NCBI RefSeq assembly: GCF_004117055.1
Contig: NZ_CP026363.1
Location: forward strand, 2,596,001-2,660,000
DNA length: 64,000 bases
Direction: 5' to 3'
Source: Brevibacillus agri
GTDB taxonomy: Bacteria > Bacillota > Bacilli > Brevibacillales > Brevibacillaceae
Of the stretch, positions 8,132 to 15,584 are shown in pieces. The number at the start of each line of letters is the position of its first letter. The stretch's first letter is position 1. The translations under genes were made by a program, and so were the position numbers. Below the pieces are notes generated by a model, which did no database searches, had not been told where the DNA came from, and worked only from the letters and a program-made list of their open reading frames with translations.

Positions 8132-8908
8132 ATGAATCTGGCGGATATGTCGATAAAAGAAATACGGATGGCGATCGAAAAATTGGACGAGGTACCTAGT
8201 GATTTTTTACAATGTTTGCAAGCGGACAAACGGGCAGGCGTGCAGGCGCTGGCGAAGCAGGTAGAAGCCGCGAAGGCTCGCCAGGCCAAGCTTCAGCAAC
8301 TGTGGACCGAGATGAGTACATATGAACGCGCACTCTATGCCGACGGGCACCAGCACGTTTTTGGGGTGGACGAGGTAGGGCGCGGGCCTTTGGCCGGGCC
8401 TGTCGTGGCGAGTGCCGTTTGCTTGCCGAAAGATTTTTATTTGCCAGGCTTGAACGATTCCAAAAAGGTTCCGGTAGCTACGCGCGAGGCGTTTTACGAG
8501 GTAATTATGCGGGATGCCGTTGCGGTCGGAATCGGCATGGTCGATGCTCGGCGGATCGATGCGATCAATATTTTGAACGCTACCAAGGAAGCGATGAAGG
8601 CAGCCATCGAAGACGCCGGAGTGCCCGCTGATGTGCTTTTGATTGACGCTGTGCAACTGACAGGGGTGTCCTGCAAGCAAATCCCGATCATTGGCGGCGA
8701 TGCGAAATGCGTATCGATCGCAGCAGCGTCCATCGTGGCAAAAGTGACGAGAGACAGGATGATGGCTGAGTACGCCAAACAGTACCCGCAGTACGGCTTC
8801 GATAAAAACGCGGGCTACGGTACAGCCGAGCATCTCGCAGCGATTGCCGCATACGGGCCGACGCCGCTTCACCGTATGACCTTTACCGGGGTGAAAGAAC
8901 AAGCCTGA
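8132..8908 (+). CDS. rnhB: Ribonuclease HII
   Basis: RNase HII cuts RNA in RNA-DNA hybrids and starts removal of misincorporated ribonucleotides. The 258-residue protein has the catalytic Asp-Glu pair in GVDEVGRGPLAGP (about residue 75), the later Asp in LLIDAVQL, and the family SIVAKVTRDR helix. An extra N-terminal stretch of about 70 residues (NLADMSIKEIRMAIEKL) is the form seen in Bacillus. The ribosome binding site is AGAAGGAG. ylqG follows after 34 bases. Confidence 0.97.
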   Translation: MNLADMSIKEIRMAIEKLDEVPSDFLQCLQADKRAGVQALAKQVEAAKARQAKLQQLWTEMSTYERALYADGHQHVFGVDEVGRGPLAGPVVASAVCLPKDFYLPGLNDSKKVPVATREAFYEVIMRDAVAVGIGMVDARRIDAINILNATKEAMKAAIEDAGVPADVLLIDAVQLTGVSCKQIPIIGGDAKCVSIAAASIVAKVTRDRMMAEYAKQYPQYGFDKNAGYGTAEHLAAIAAYGPTPLHRMTFTGVKEQA

Positions 8909-8942
8909 CCAACTGCTTAGCACTTTCGAAGGAGGGGAGTCC

Positions 8943-10856
8943 ATGTTATCCACGTCGCAAATCATGTCGTCTTTCGTGCAAAAGACACCTTCGGCAAACG
9001 TCAAGCCGGTAGAGCTGACGCCCGGACAAGTATTCAAAGGCACGGTGGTCAAGCATTATCCGGACCAAATGGCGCTGGTCCAGATCGGCGGAATGCAGGT
9101 TCAGGCCAAGCTGGAGGCGAATCTCGAAGCGGGTCAAAAGGCGTGGCTGCAGGTTCAGCCTTCGAACGGAGTCGTAACCTTGAAAGTGCTGGACACGTCT
9201 GCGGAAGCGACAGGAAAGGAAGCATCGCTGGAAAGCTTGATGCGTTCTCTCGGCATTGCGGAGACAAAAGAAAGCAAGGCAATCGTACAGGCGCTCGTGA
9301 ACGCCAATTTGCCTGTCACCAAGGAAATCGCCCAGGCTTTTTCGCAGGTGGCGCAGCGCATCGGGATGGATGACAGCACAGTCGATGCGTTTCTTTTGGC
9401 GATGAAGCGGAATTTGCCGCTGACGCCAGATTCGGTTTCGGGACTGAAGGCGTTTGTGTCCGGCAAACCGCTGGGCCAGGCGATTCAGCAGTTTTTGCAG
9501 GAAGCGACGTTGTTTTTGAACCAGGAGGAAAATGCCGCCAAGCAGCCTGGACAGCCTTCCGCTTCCGGCACAGGGGCACCGTCTGGCGCGATGAGCGCGG
9601 ATGTTCGGCAAGTGGTCGGCCAACTGAAAGAAAAGCTGGCTGCGCTGCCGTTGTTGCTGCCGACAGCGGAAAGCGCGGAAGGTGCGGCTGTCTCCACCAA
9701 ACCAGTCGCGCAAGGAAATGCAACCAGTCAAGGCACAGCGCAAGCGGCGGCAGGCAATGCCAGCCAGTCCACTCTCCAAGCGCTTTCTTCAAACGCGCAA
9801 GGGACGGCGTCCAACGCTTCTGTAGCTCCCGGATCAATCGGACTACAGGCGGCGGGAGCGCAAGTGCCAGCCAGTCAGCCGTCTGACGGTACGGGAAAAG
9901 CGACCAGCCTGCCAGGTGCTGTGCCACTCGCAGGGGCGGGTGAAGCGCCTTCCAGCGCAGCTTCGGCAAATGCCATGCGCCAAGCGAGAGCTGTGCCTGA
10001 GCAGACAAGCTCCGCTTTTCCAGCGGGAGCAGCTTTGGAAGGGACGAAAAACAGCCAGCAGCCGTCTGGACTTTTTCCCCAGCAAAATCAGGGGCCAAAT
10101 ATCGAGCTTCCCGCTACAGCCAGGCCAATCGCCACCCCCGGCGGACAACAGGCGAATGGCGCAGTGCAGCCGCCTGTGACGGGGACTGTAACAGGCTCGC
10201 CCTCCGCCAACCCGCTCGTCGAACTGTTTCGACACTTGGGCATCAACCATGAACGCGAATTGATGGGCCAGGCGCTTGGACAGCAACAAGCCGATCCGGG
10301 AGCGCGCAAGCAGCTCGAAACAGTGAAATCGTTGCTTTTGCAGATCAGTCAGGCGCCTGCGCAATCAGTGCCGACTGCGCTGCGCGAGGCAGCCGATCAG
10401 TTGCTGCAGCAAGTCACCGGACAGCAGTTGATGATGGTCCAGCCAGGCAGTCACACCTTGTCGCAAATCGTGCTGCAAATTCCGATTCGCCAGGCAGATG
10501 GCGAGGAGACGGCTTTTGTGCAGATCGAATCGAAAAAGCAGGGAAGCGGCAAGCTGGACCCGGAAAACTGCCGCTTGTTTTTCCATCTGGAGCTGAAAGG
10601 CATGGGGACGACGATGATCGACGTCGGAATTGTGAACCGGATCGTCAACCTGCAAATCTTCAATGATTCTCCTTGGCTGGAAGCACTGGCCCAGGGGACG
10701 AAGGAGCAGTTTGCGAAGCAATTGCACGACGTGGGCTATCATTTGTCCGCCATGCGCATTCAGCCAGTTCCCGACAGGCAGAGCAGCAAGCCGGGAGCGA
10801 GCCAGGCCAAAGGAGCGATTTTTGCCGATTACAAAGGGATGGATGTGCGCGTATGA
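8943..10856 (+). CDS. ylqG: YlqG-like protein with FliK-type C-terminal domain
   Basis: This 637-residue protein lies where Bacillus has ylqG. The first 190 residues are a compact conserved part (LTPGQVFKGTVVKHYPDQ ... WLQVQP). The middle, roughly residues 195-430, is a low-complexity linker of Ala, Ser, Gln, Gly and Pro. The C-terminal 170 residues resemble the FliK hook-length domain (IVLQIPIRQADGEE ... LDPENCRLFFHLELKGMG). No signal peptide is seen. It overlaps ylqH by an ATGA, so the pair is coupled. FliK-like and FlhB-like genes side by side outside the flagellar operon suggest a role tied to type III export, but this is inference. Confidence 0.78.
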   Translation: MLSTSQIMSSFVQKTPSANVKPVELTPGQVFKGTVVKHYPDQMALVQIGGMQVQAKLEANLEAGQKAWLQVQPSNGVVTLKVLDTSAEATGKEASLESLMRSLGIAETKESKAIVQALVNANLPVTKEIAQAFSQVAQRIGMDDSTVDAFLLAMKRNLPLTPDSVSGLKAFVSGKPLGQAIQQFLQEATLFLNQEENAAKQPGQPSASGTGAPSGAMSADVRQVVGQLKEKLAALPLLLPTAESAEGAAVSTKPVAQGNATSQGTAQAAAGNASQSTLQALSSNAQGTASNASVAPGSIGLQAAGAQVPASQPSDGTGKATSLPGAVPLAGAGEAPSSAASANAMRQARAVPEQTSSAFPAGAALEGTKNSQQPSGLFPQQNQGPNIELPATARPIATPGGQQANGAVQPPVTGTVTGSPSANPLVELFRHLGINHERELMGQALGQQQADPGARKQLETVKSLLLQISQAPAQSVPTALREAADQLLQQVTGQQLMMVQPGSHTLSQIVLQIPIRQADGEETAFVQIESKKQGSGKLDPENCRLFFHLELKGMGTTMIDVGIVNRIVNLQIFNDSPWLEALAQGTKEQFAKQLHDVGYHLSAMRIQPVPDRQSSKPGASQAKGAIFADYKGMDVRV

Positions 10857-11143
10857 ACCAATCCGGCACCCCTGACAACAAGCGCAAGCAGGCTGTAGCC
10901 CTCAAATACCAGGCTGGCGCCATGGAAGCGCCAAAAGTGGTCGCAAAGGGGAAAGGCTTCGTTGCCGAGAACATGCTGAAAACGGCCAAGGAGCACGACA
11001 TCCCTATTCAGGAAGACCCTTCTCTCGTAGAAGTGCTGGGGAAGCTGGATTTAGACCAGCAGATTCCCTCTGAGCTGTATCAGGTAGTGGCGGAAGTGCT
11101 CGCTTTCGTGTACCGCCTGGACAAAGGGGGAGCCAAAAGATGA
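10853..11143 (+). CDS. ylqH: YlqH: FlhB C-terminal-domain-like protein (export switch family)
   Basis: This 96-residue soluble protein is similar to the cytoplasmic C-terminal domain of FlhB/EscU. RKQAVALKYQ..., APKVVAKGKGFVAENM and IPSELYQVVAEVLAFVYRL match the equivalent stretches of FlhB encoded at 50516-51613 (APTVVAKGQDYLALKI; IPEEMFKAVAEVLAYVYKL). The NPTH autocleavage motif and all membrane helices are missing. The ATG overlaps the ylqG stop, and the stop overlaps the next start, so ylqG-ylqH-yraN is a coupled set. A role with flagellar export is inferred from the homology only. Confidence 0.87.
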   Translation: MNQSGTPDNKRKQAVALKYQAGAMEAPKVVAKGKGFVAENMLKTAKEHDIPIQEDPSLVEVLGKLDLDQQIPSELYQVVAEVLAFVYRLDKGGAKR

Positions 11144-11514
11144 GCAACCGCCGCAGACTTCTCGGACAAAAAGGCGAGCAGCTCGCGAAGCGTTATTTGC
11201 TGCAAAAAGGGTACGAGATCGTCGCGCAAAATATACGCACGAGACAGGGCGAGATTGACCTGATTGCCCAGGATGGCGAAACGCTTGTCTTTGTAGAGGT
11301 GCGCACCAGGAGCAGTCTTGCCTGCGGCACGGCTGCCGAATCCGTGACGTGGAGGAAAAGACAGAAGCTGCGTGAGCTGGCTGTCGCTTATTTGCAGGCG
11401 CAGTCGCGGCATGTGCCGTCCATTCGCTTTGACGTCGTCGCCATTTTCCAGCCCGCCTCGGCCGATGGCGAGCAAGCAGCGACGACGATCGAGCATTTTG
11501 TGGGGGCTTTTTAA
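11140..11514 (+). CDS. YraN family protein (UPF0102), nuclease-like
   Basis: This 124-residue protein has the PD-(D/E)XK nuclease-like fold of the UPF0102/YraN family. LGQKGEQLAKRYLLQKGYEI, RQGEIDLIAQDGE and FVEVRTRSS correspond to the conserved acidic positions; the final Lys of ExK is Arg here (EVR). Family members are linked with DNA uptake and repair by context, but activity is unproven. ATGA overlaps ylqH. The comM gene, often its neighbour in other Bacilli, lies 4 kb downstream, separated by inserted genes. Confidence 0.9.
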   Translation: MSNRRRLLGQKGEQLAKRYLLQKGYEIVAQNIRTRQGEIDLIAQDGETLVFVEVRTRSSLACGTAAESVTWRKRQKLRELAVAYLQAQSRHVPSIRFDVVAIFQPASADGEQAATTIEHFVGAF

Positions 11515-11629
11515 AAAAACGGGCTCCAGGCTACCTGGATAATGGGGATATGTCTACAGCAAGGGTCACCGCACCTGCGTACAATGTACTGTACTCGACG
11601 CGATGAAACTCCTCCAAGCATCATCATTC

Positions 11630-11665
11630 GCCTTCCAGGCATAGGCTGGAAGGCATTTTTTCTTT
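11630..11665 (+). terminator. Terminator downstream of yraN
   Basis: GCCTTCCAG (11630-11638) pairs perfectly with CTGGAAGGC (11646-11654), followed by ATTTTTTC. It closes the rnhB-yraN unit and marks the border of the accessory stretch. Confidence 0.88.
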
Positions 11666-11740
11666 TTTCCGGCATAAGCCACAAGTCCGATCAGCCTGTG
11701 TTGCCAAACGAAAGAAACGATTGCCTTTCGCGCTAAATTA

Positions 11741-11778
11741 AAGTTTTTTAGAAAAACAAATGTTTTTCTAAAAAACTT
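11741..11778. promoter_or_regulatory. Perfect 17-bp AT-rich inverted repeat upstream of the Big2 gene
   Basis: Arms at 11741-11757 and 11762-11778 are exact reverse complements around a 4-base AAAT loop. The right arm is followed at once by TGATTTAAT (11780-11788), an extended -10-like element, so the repeat covers the -35 zone. It could be an operator, or an RNA hairpin if transcription starts upstream. The arms are T/A-rich, so a bidirectional terminator is less likely. Confidence 0.65.
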
Positions 11779-11848
11779 GTGATTTAATGTGACATTTTTC
11801 CATTTCATTCGTCTTACTCGGTGAAGGAAACAATGTGGAGGGTAAAAC

Positions 11849-13201
11849 ATGAAGCTGACAAAAAGCAAGGTAATGAAAAACGTCTCACTCGCTGTCGCAG
11901 CTATTTGCGCCGTTCAGTTTTCCGTAACGGGCATTGCGTCTGCACAAGTATCCACAGCCCAAGCTGCGAGCAGCTATGTAGCGAAAGCCGATGCAAGCGG
12001 CCTTGAGGCAAGCTCGTATTATGCGGAGGTAACCATCGGGCAGCCGCTGACCTTGAAAGTTACATACAATGGCCGCCCGCTGGATGGCGCGCTTGTAAGC
12101 TGGACAACTTCCAACAGCTCGATCGCAACGGTTCGCAATGGAGTCGTAACCGGATATAAGACAGGCATGGTCATCATTAACGGGAAATACAACGGCGATT
12201 CGATCCGCATCCGCGCTTCCGTCATCAAAGAGCCGACATTGGAAGCATCCAGCACTTCGGTAAGCCTGAAAAAAGGCGACACGAAAACGGTTTCCCTCCA
12301 ATACGGAGGCAAAGCGCTTTCCGGCCTCGATGCATACTGGGTATCTTCTGATGAATCGGTGGCGACGGTAAAAAGAGGCGAAATTACGGCGAAAGCAAAC
12401 GGTACCGCAGTTATAACGGCTGAGTACAAAGGAAAGTCCATCAAAATTAACGTGAAAGTGTCCGGCAATCAATCCGGCAAGCTCGAAGCCAATGAGAGCA
12501 AAATTTCGCTGAAAAAAGGCGAGAAAGAAACGATCAAGCTCACCTATGATGATGAAAAGCTCGCTGGATCGAAAGCAACCTGGAAAACATCCAAATCTTC
12601 CGTAGCAACTGTATCGGATGGGGTCATCACGGCGAAAGCCAAAGGTACGGCAACCATCACAGCGGAATACAAAGGCTACAAGGTAGAAATCGAAGTCAGC
12701 GTCGACAACGGCAGCTCGGCTTTGCTGGAAGCAAACGAGACTAAGCTGAAGATGAAAAAAGGCCAGGAAAAAACGATTACCCTCCGCTATGACGACGAAA
12801 AGCTCAACGGCTCCAAAGCAGAGTGGAAAACATCCAAATCATCTGTAGCGACTGTTGACGACGATGGCGTTGTCACAGCGAAAAAGAAAGGGACCGCAAC
12901 GATTACGGCTACGTACAAAGGTGAAAAAGTCGAAATCGAGGTTACGGTAGGCGACAAAGGCAGCAGCCTGCTGGAAGCGGACGACACCAGCCTGAGCCTG
13001 AAAAAAGGGGATTCGGAAACGATTACGTTGACCTATGATGGAACAAAGCTCACCGGCTCCAAAGCGAGCTGGAGCACGTCCAAGTCTTCCGTAGCTACCG
13101 TTTCCACGAGCGGCAAAGTGAAAGCGAAGGCGAAAGGAACGGCAACGATTACAGCCAAATACAAAGGCGAAGAAGTAGAGATCAAAGTAACGGTAAAATA
13201 A
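11849..13201 (+). CDS. Secreted protein with five Big2 (Ig-like) repeats
   Basis: The 450-residue protein starts with a signal peptide (lysines, then VSLAVAAICAVQF; likely cleavage after ASA, residue 32). The rest is five tandem Ig-like group 2 repeats of about 80 residues at 51-129, 130-209, 211-291, 292-374 and 375-450. Each follows the pattern LEA...SLKKG...I.LTY...SSVATV...G.A.ITA.YKG. Repeats 3-5 are the most alike, which points to recent duplication. No sortase motif, lipobox, catalytic domain or C-terminal anchor is visible, so it is probably released or wall-bound through the repeats. The ribosome binding site is GGAGGG. It is a single-gene unit between two terminators. Confidence 0.88.
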   Translation: MKLTKSKVMKNVSLAVAAICAVQFSVTGIASAQVSTAQAASSYVAKADASGLEASSYYAEVTIGQPLTLKVTYNGRPLDGALVSWTTSNSSIATVRNGVVTGYKTGMVIINGKYNGDSIRIRASVIKEPTLEASSTSVSLKKGDTKTVSLQYGGKALSGLDAYWVSSDESVATVKRGEITAKANGTAVITAEYKGKSIKINVKVSGNQSGKLEANESKISLKKGEKETIKLTYDDEKLAGSKATWKTSKSSVATVSDGVITAKAKGTATITAEYKGYKVEIEVSVDNGSSALLEANETKLKMKKGQEKTITLRYDDEKLNGSKAEWKTSKSSVATVDDDGVVTAKKKGTATITATYKGEKVEIEVTVGDKGSSLLEADDTSLSLKKGDSETITLTYDGTKLTGSKASWSTSKSSVATVSTSGKVKAKAKGTATITAKYKGEEVEIKVTVK

Positions 13202-13218
13202 TAACGCCCGCGAAAACG

Positions 13219-13258
13219 CTCGCTGAATCCAGACCATCTGGTTCAGCGAGTTTTTTTT
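13219..13258 (+). terminator. Terminator after the Big2 gene
   Basis: CTCGCTGAA-CCAGA pairs with TCTGG-TTCAGCGAG (one bulge) around a short loop and is followed by eight T. It lies 18 bases after the stop. Confidence 0.92.
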
Positions 13259-13377
13259 AGGTCCGCACACAGTAGCCGGATGAAGACGCACTTGCTACAA
13301 TCAGGAAAGACGGTAAAAATTCGGACGACACGTCAGCGTTTGTTTTGCGCTCGCGACTGTCGGGAAGGGGATGGCAG

Positions 13378-14151
13378 ATGCAGGAACTCATCAGGCAAAA
13401 GCTGCTGGAAATCGAAAAAGAACACGAGCTGAAGGTGCTGTTTGCCGTCGAGTCCGGGAGCCGTGCCTGGGGCTTTCCTTCGCAGGATAGCGACTATGAT
13501 GTACGGTTTGTGTACGTGAAGAAGCCCGAGTGGTATCTTTCCATTGATGACAAGCGGGATGTCGTGGAGCTGCCCATCGATGAAACGCTCGATATAAGCG
13601 GCTGGGATATACGAAAGGCGTTGAAGCTGTTTCGCAAATCCAATCCGGCTCTGCACGAATGGCTGGCTTCCGGTATCGTTTATCGGGACGAGCTCGGATT
13701 TCGCGCGGAACTGATTCAGATGCGCAACGAGTTGTTCTCGCCCAAAACAGCGATGCTCCACTATTTGAGCATGGCGAATGGAAACTACCGCAAGGATTTG
13801 CAGGGTGACCACGTGCGGATCAAAAAATATTTTTACGTCCTGCGCCCGATCTTGGCTTGCGAATGGATCGAAAAGTACAGGACAAACCCTCCGCTCCTGT
13901 TTCAGCAGTTAGTAGCCGAGCTGGTGACAGATGCGGACCTGCGGCGGGAAATAGACGAGCTGCTGCACCGGAAAATGGAGGGAGACGAGCTTGATCTGGA
14001 ACCGAGGATAGATGTGATTCACGCGTATATCGACGACAGACTGGAAAGACTGAGCGCCTGTGCGAGCGAATACGCAGGCAGCATGCCCGATCAGACGGCC
14101 AGGCTGGACGAGCTGTATCGCCGCTATTTGCGCTTGGCCTGGCCGGAGTGA
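13378..14151 (+). CDS. RlaP/YcgL-type nucleotidyltransferase (DNA polymerase beta superfamily)
   Basis: This 257-residue protein has the minimal nucleotidyltransferase signature. ESGSRAWGFPSQDSDYDVRFVYV near residue 22 gives the GS motif and the paired Asp (DYD), and VVELPIDETLDISGWDIRKAL supplies the third acidic strand. This arrangement matches the RlaP/COG3541 family, which in other bacteria is linked by context to RNA repair; the substrate is unknown here. No RNA ligase or other repair gene is adjacent. The start is ATG 13378 after GAAGGGGA; a TTG 33 bases earlier is less likely. Confidence 0.82.
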   Translation: MQELIRQKLLEIEKEHELKVLFAVESGSRAWGFPSQDSDYDVRFVYVKKPEWYLSIDDKRDVVELPIDETLDISGWDIRKALKLFRKSNPALHEWLASGIVYRDELGFRAELIQMRNELFSPKTAMLHYLSMANGNYRKDLQGDHVRIKKYFYVLRPILACEWIEKYRTNPPLLFQQLVAELVTDADLRREIDELLHRKMEGDELDLEPRIDVIHAYIDDRLERLSACASEYAGSMPDQTARLDELYRRYLRLAWPE

Positions 14152-14202
14152 TGCGAGTGCCGTAGGAGCAGCGAAAAGAGCACAGGGATGGGGGAGCAGC
14201 CA

Positions 14203-14883
14203 ATGACAAAGCTGCCTGAGCATACCCGCGAGGAACTGAAGCGCAAGGACAAGTTGGGCGAGCCTGCAAAGTCCGCAAAGCCCGCAAATCTCGTAAAACC
14301 CGCAAAACCCGCAAAGCCCGCAAAGCCCGCATGTGTCCAAGCGACCGCCTTCATGCAGCGAAACACCACTTGCTGGGAGCCAGGCGTGACGGAGAGAGGT
14401 TCGGCAGCAGCGTGTTCAAAGCGTTTGCATCCGACAGACTTTCCAGCCTGCAAGCGATTTGTCATTGCTCCTTACGTCGGGGCTGGAGTGATTTTGCTTG
14501 GCATGAGCCGGGAGGAAGCGGCCGATGCCATGCAGTTCATTCCGCGACCATTTCGCACGTTTCAGCAGCCTTTGGACAGTGACGATTTCTCGTGTTGCTT
14601 TGTTTCCTACAAACCTCCCGGCGTTTGTGAGGCGGTGGAATTTCATCCGAATGTTGAAGTTCTTTTTTACGGAAAAAATTTGCTGGGGCAGCCGTATCAG
14701 GAAGTAGAAGCGTTCGTTCGGGAGCATGATCCTGATTGGCAAGCGACAGGCGACGGTTTTACTTCGTTTCGCTACGGCTTTGGCGTCTACGCTCCCTATG
14801 CGTTTGAAGACGTGTGCCAGCCTGTGGAATCTGTCATCGTCTTTGAAAAAGGCTACTACGCGCAAGCACCTGGAAGCGGCTAG
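14203..14883 (+). CDS. Uncharacterised protein with N-terminal PAK tripeptide repeat
   Basis: I do not recognise a named family. The 226-residue protein has three parts: a charged N-terminus with an (A/K)-P-A-K repeat (about residues 20-44, encoded by a 9-base tandem repeat), a Cys-containing stretch with no clear character to about residue 84, and a compact domain with APYVGAGVILLGMSREEA, GVCEAVEFHPN and SFRYGFGVYAPYAF. The last part resembles small unnamed Bacillus proteins carrying a GMTREEV-like motif; that is an impression, not a search. There is no signal peptide. GGGGGAG lies before ATG 14203; ATG 14188 is an alternative start. The N-terminal half may be an added extension. Confidence 0.6.
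   Translation: MTKLPEHTREELKRKDKLGEPAKSAKPANLVKPAKPAKPAKPACVQATAFMQRNTTCWEPGVTERGSAAACSKRLHPTDFPACKRFVIAPYVGAGVILLGMSREEAADAMQFIPRPFRTFQQPLDSDDFSCCFVSYKPPGVCEAVEFHPNVEVLFYGKNLLGQPYQEVEAFVREHDPDWQATGDGFTSFRYGFGVYAPYAFEDVCQPVESVIVFEKGYYAQAPGSG
14263..14334 (+). repeat. Eight-unit 9-bp tandem repeat inside a coding region
   Basis: Eight consecutive units of CCCGCAAAG-like sequence (first CCTGCAAAG, last CCCGCATGT) fill this segment. Most units differ at 0-3 positions. Being a multiple of 3 it keeps the frame open and encodes repeated Pro-Ala-Lys. Confidence 0.9.
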
Positions 14884-14937
14884 ATTGTAGCGGACGCATT
14901 GAAAAGCAAGCTCACAGTCGATTGCCCGCCAATTATT

Positions 14938-14946
14938 TGGTATAAT
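14938..14946 (+). promoter_or_regulatory. Extended -10 promoter element
   Basis: TGGTATAAT is a perfect extended -10 (TGnTATAAT). No good -35 is seen 17 bases upstream. It lies 59 bases before the ATG of the 63-codon gene at 15006. Confidence 0.6.
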
Positions 14947-15005
14947 GCCGTAGGTACATACGATCTTTTCCAACCATTATTTTTTCGTGCAAAGTGAGGA
15001 TTTCC

Positions 15006-15197
15006 ATGATGAAGAAGCTGGTACTCGTATTAGACGTAGAAAAAGCAGACAAAATCGACATGCAAAAGCTGGCCGACTCGATGTCGGAAGCCATTCAAAC
15101 TGTAGAGGGCATCGTCTTGCACGACCTCGTCATGTTTGACAACGACGAAAACAATGCCGACAAGCTCATTGCCAATGTGAAAAAGGAGCTTTCCTAA
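15006..15197 (+). CDS. Small uncharacterised protein (63 aa)
   Basis: I do not recognise this 63-residue acidic protein. It begins MMKKLVLVLDVEKADKIDMQ and looks like an alpha/beta fragment with a first hydrophobic strand (KLVLVLDV) and helices (LADSMSEAIQT, NADKLIANVKKEL). It has no signal peptide. Support comes from the extended -10 element 59 bases upstream, a GTGAGGA ribosome binding site, and a possible terminator downstream, which together make it a single-gene unit. Codon use is like its neighbours. Confidence 0.65.
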   Translation: MMKKLVLVLDVEKADKIDMQKLADSMSEAIQTVEGIVLHDLVMFDNDENNADKLIANVKKELS

Positions 15198-15277
15198 AAC
15201 GAACAGCGCTGCGCCGCGCAAGTGACGGCTTGCCGCCAGGGTGTAGCGGCTGCAGGGACAAAAGAACAGCCATGCCA

Positions 15278-15307
15278 AGACTCGCGTATTGTGTAGCGGG
15301 TCTTTTT
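15278..15307 (+). terminator. Possible weak terminator
   Basis: GACTCGC pairs with GCGGGTC (one G-T pair) across a 10-base loop and is followed by TTTTTG. It lies 80 bases downstream of the 63-codon gene. Confidence 0.45.
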
Positions 15308-15409
15308 GTGTTTGGACAGATTTGTTGCAAGACACAGCCAGTTGCAAGAGAAGGGAGGCAGTCTGTGAGAAACGGATATGCGGCAGGTTTGGAAGATTTT
15401 CTGCCGCTG

Positions 15410-15568
15410 CGATAAACTTTCGTACTCAGCTTGCTTTTCCACTTGCGCTAAACCTGCGTGTACCTCGCTTTCATTCTCACTGCTGAGCTAAACCTGCGCA
15501 CCTCGCGTTTTCATTCCCGCCACTGTAATAAACTTGCACATCCCTGCTATCTTTTCCTACGCTACTAG
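15410..15568. repeat. Four degenerate ~40-bp tandem repeats before comM
   Basis: Units start at about 15410, 15446, 15487 and 15528, each with a (G)NTAAACYTGCG-like head, a CTCG-type middle and a TTTTC/TTTCATTC-type tail. The second and third copies are both 41 bases and are the most alike. The array ends just before the comM ribosome binding site, so it lies in the comM 5' region. Confidence 0.55.
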
Positions 15569-15584
15569 CAAAGGGGGAGAGAAT

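Larger units (their letters stand above)
11515..11848. other. Intergenic region between yraN and the Big2 gene
   Basis: These 334 bases hold no convincing gene. They contain a small CCAGG-CTA-CCTGG hairpin (11526-11538), a strong terminator (11630-11665), a perfect 17-base inverted repeat (11741-11778) and the ribosome binding site GGAGGG of the next gene. Confidence 0.7.
15198..15584. other. Intergenic region upstream of comM
   Basis: The 387 bases contain no supported gene. There is a weak terminator-like hairpin (15278-15307) and four degenerate copies of a repeat of about 40 bases (15410-15568) leading up to the comM ribosome binding site. Confidence 0.6.

Noticed and set aside
14263..14334. 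A CRISPR array
   Set aside because: Units are 9 bases, contiguous and without spacers; it is a coding tandem repeat.
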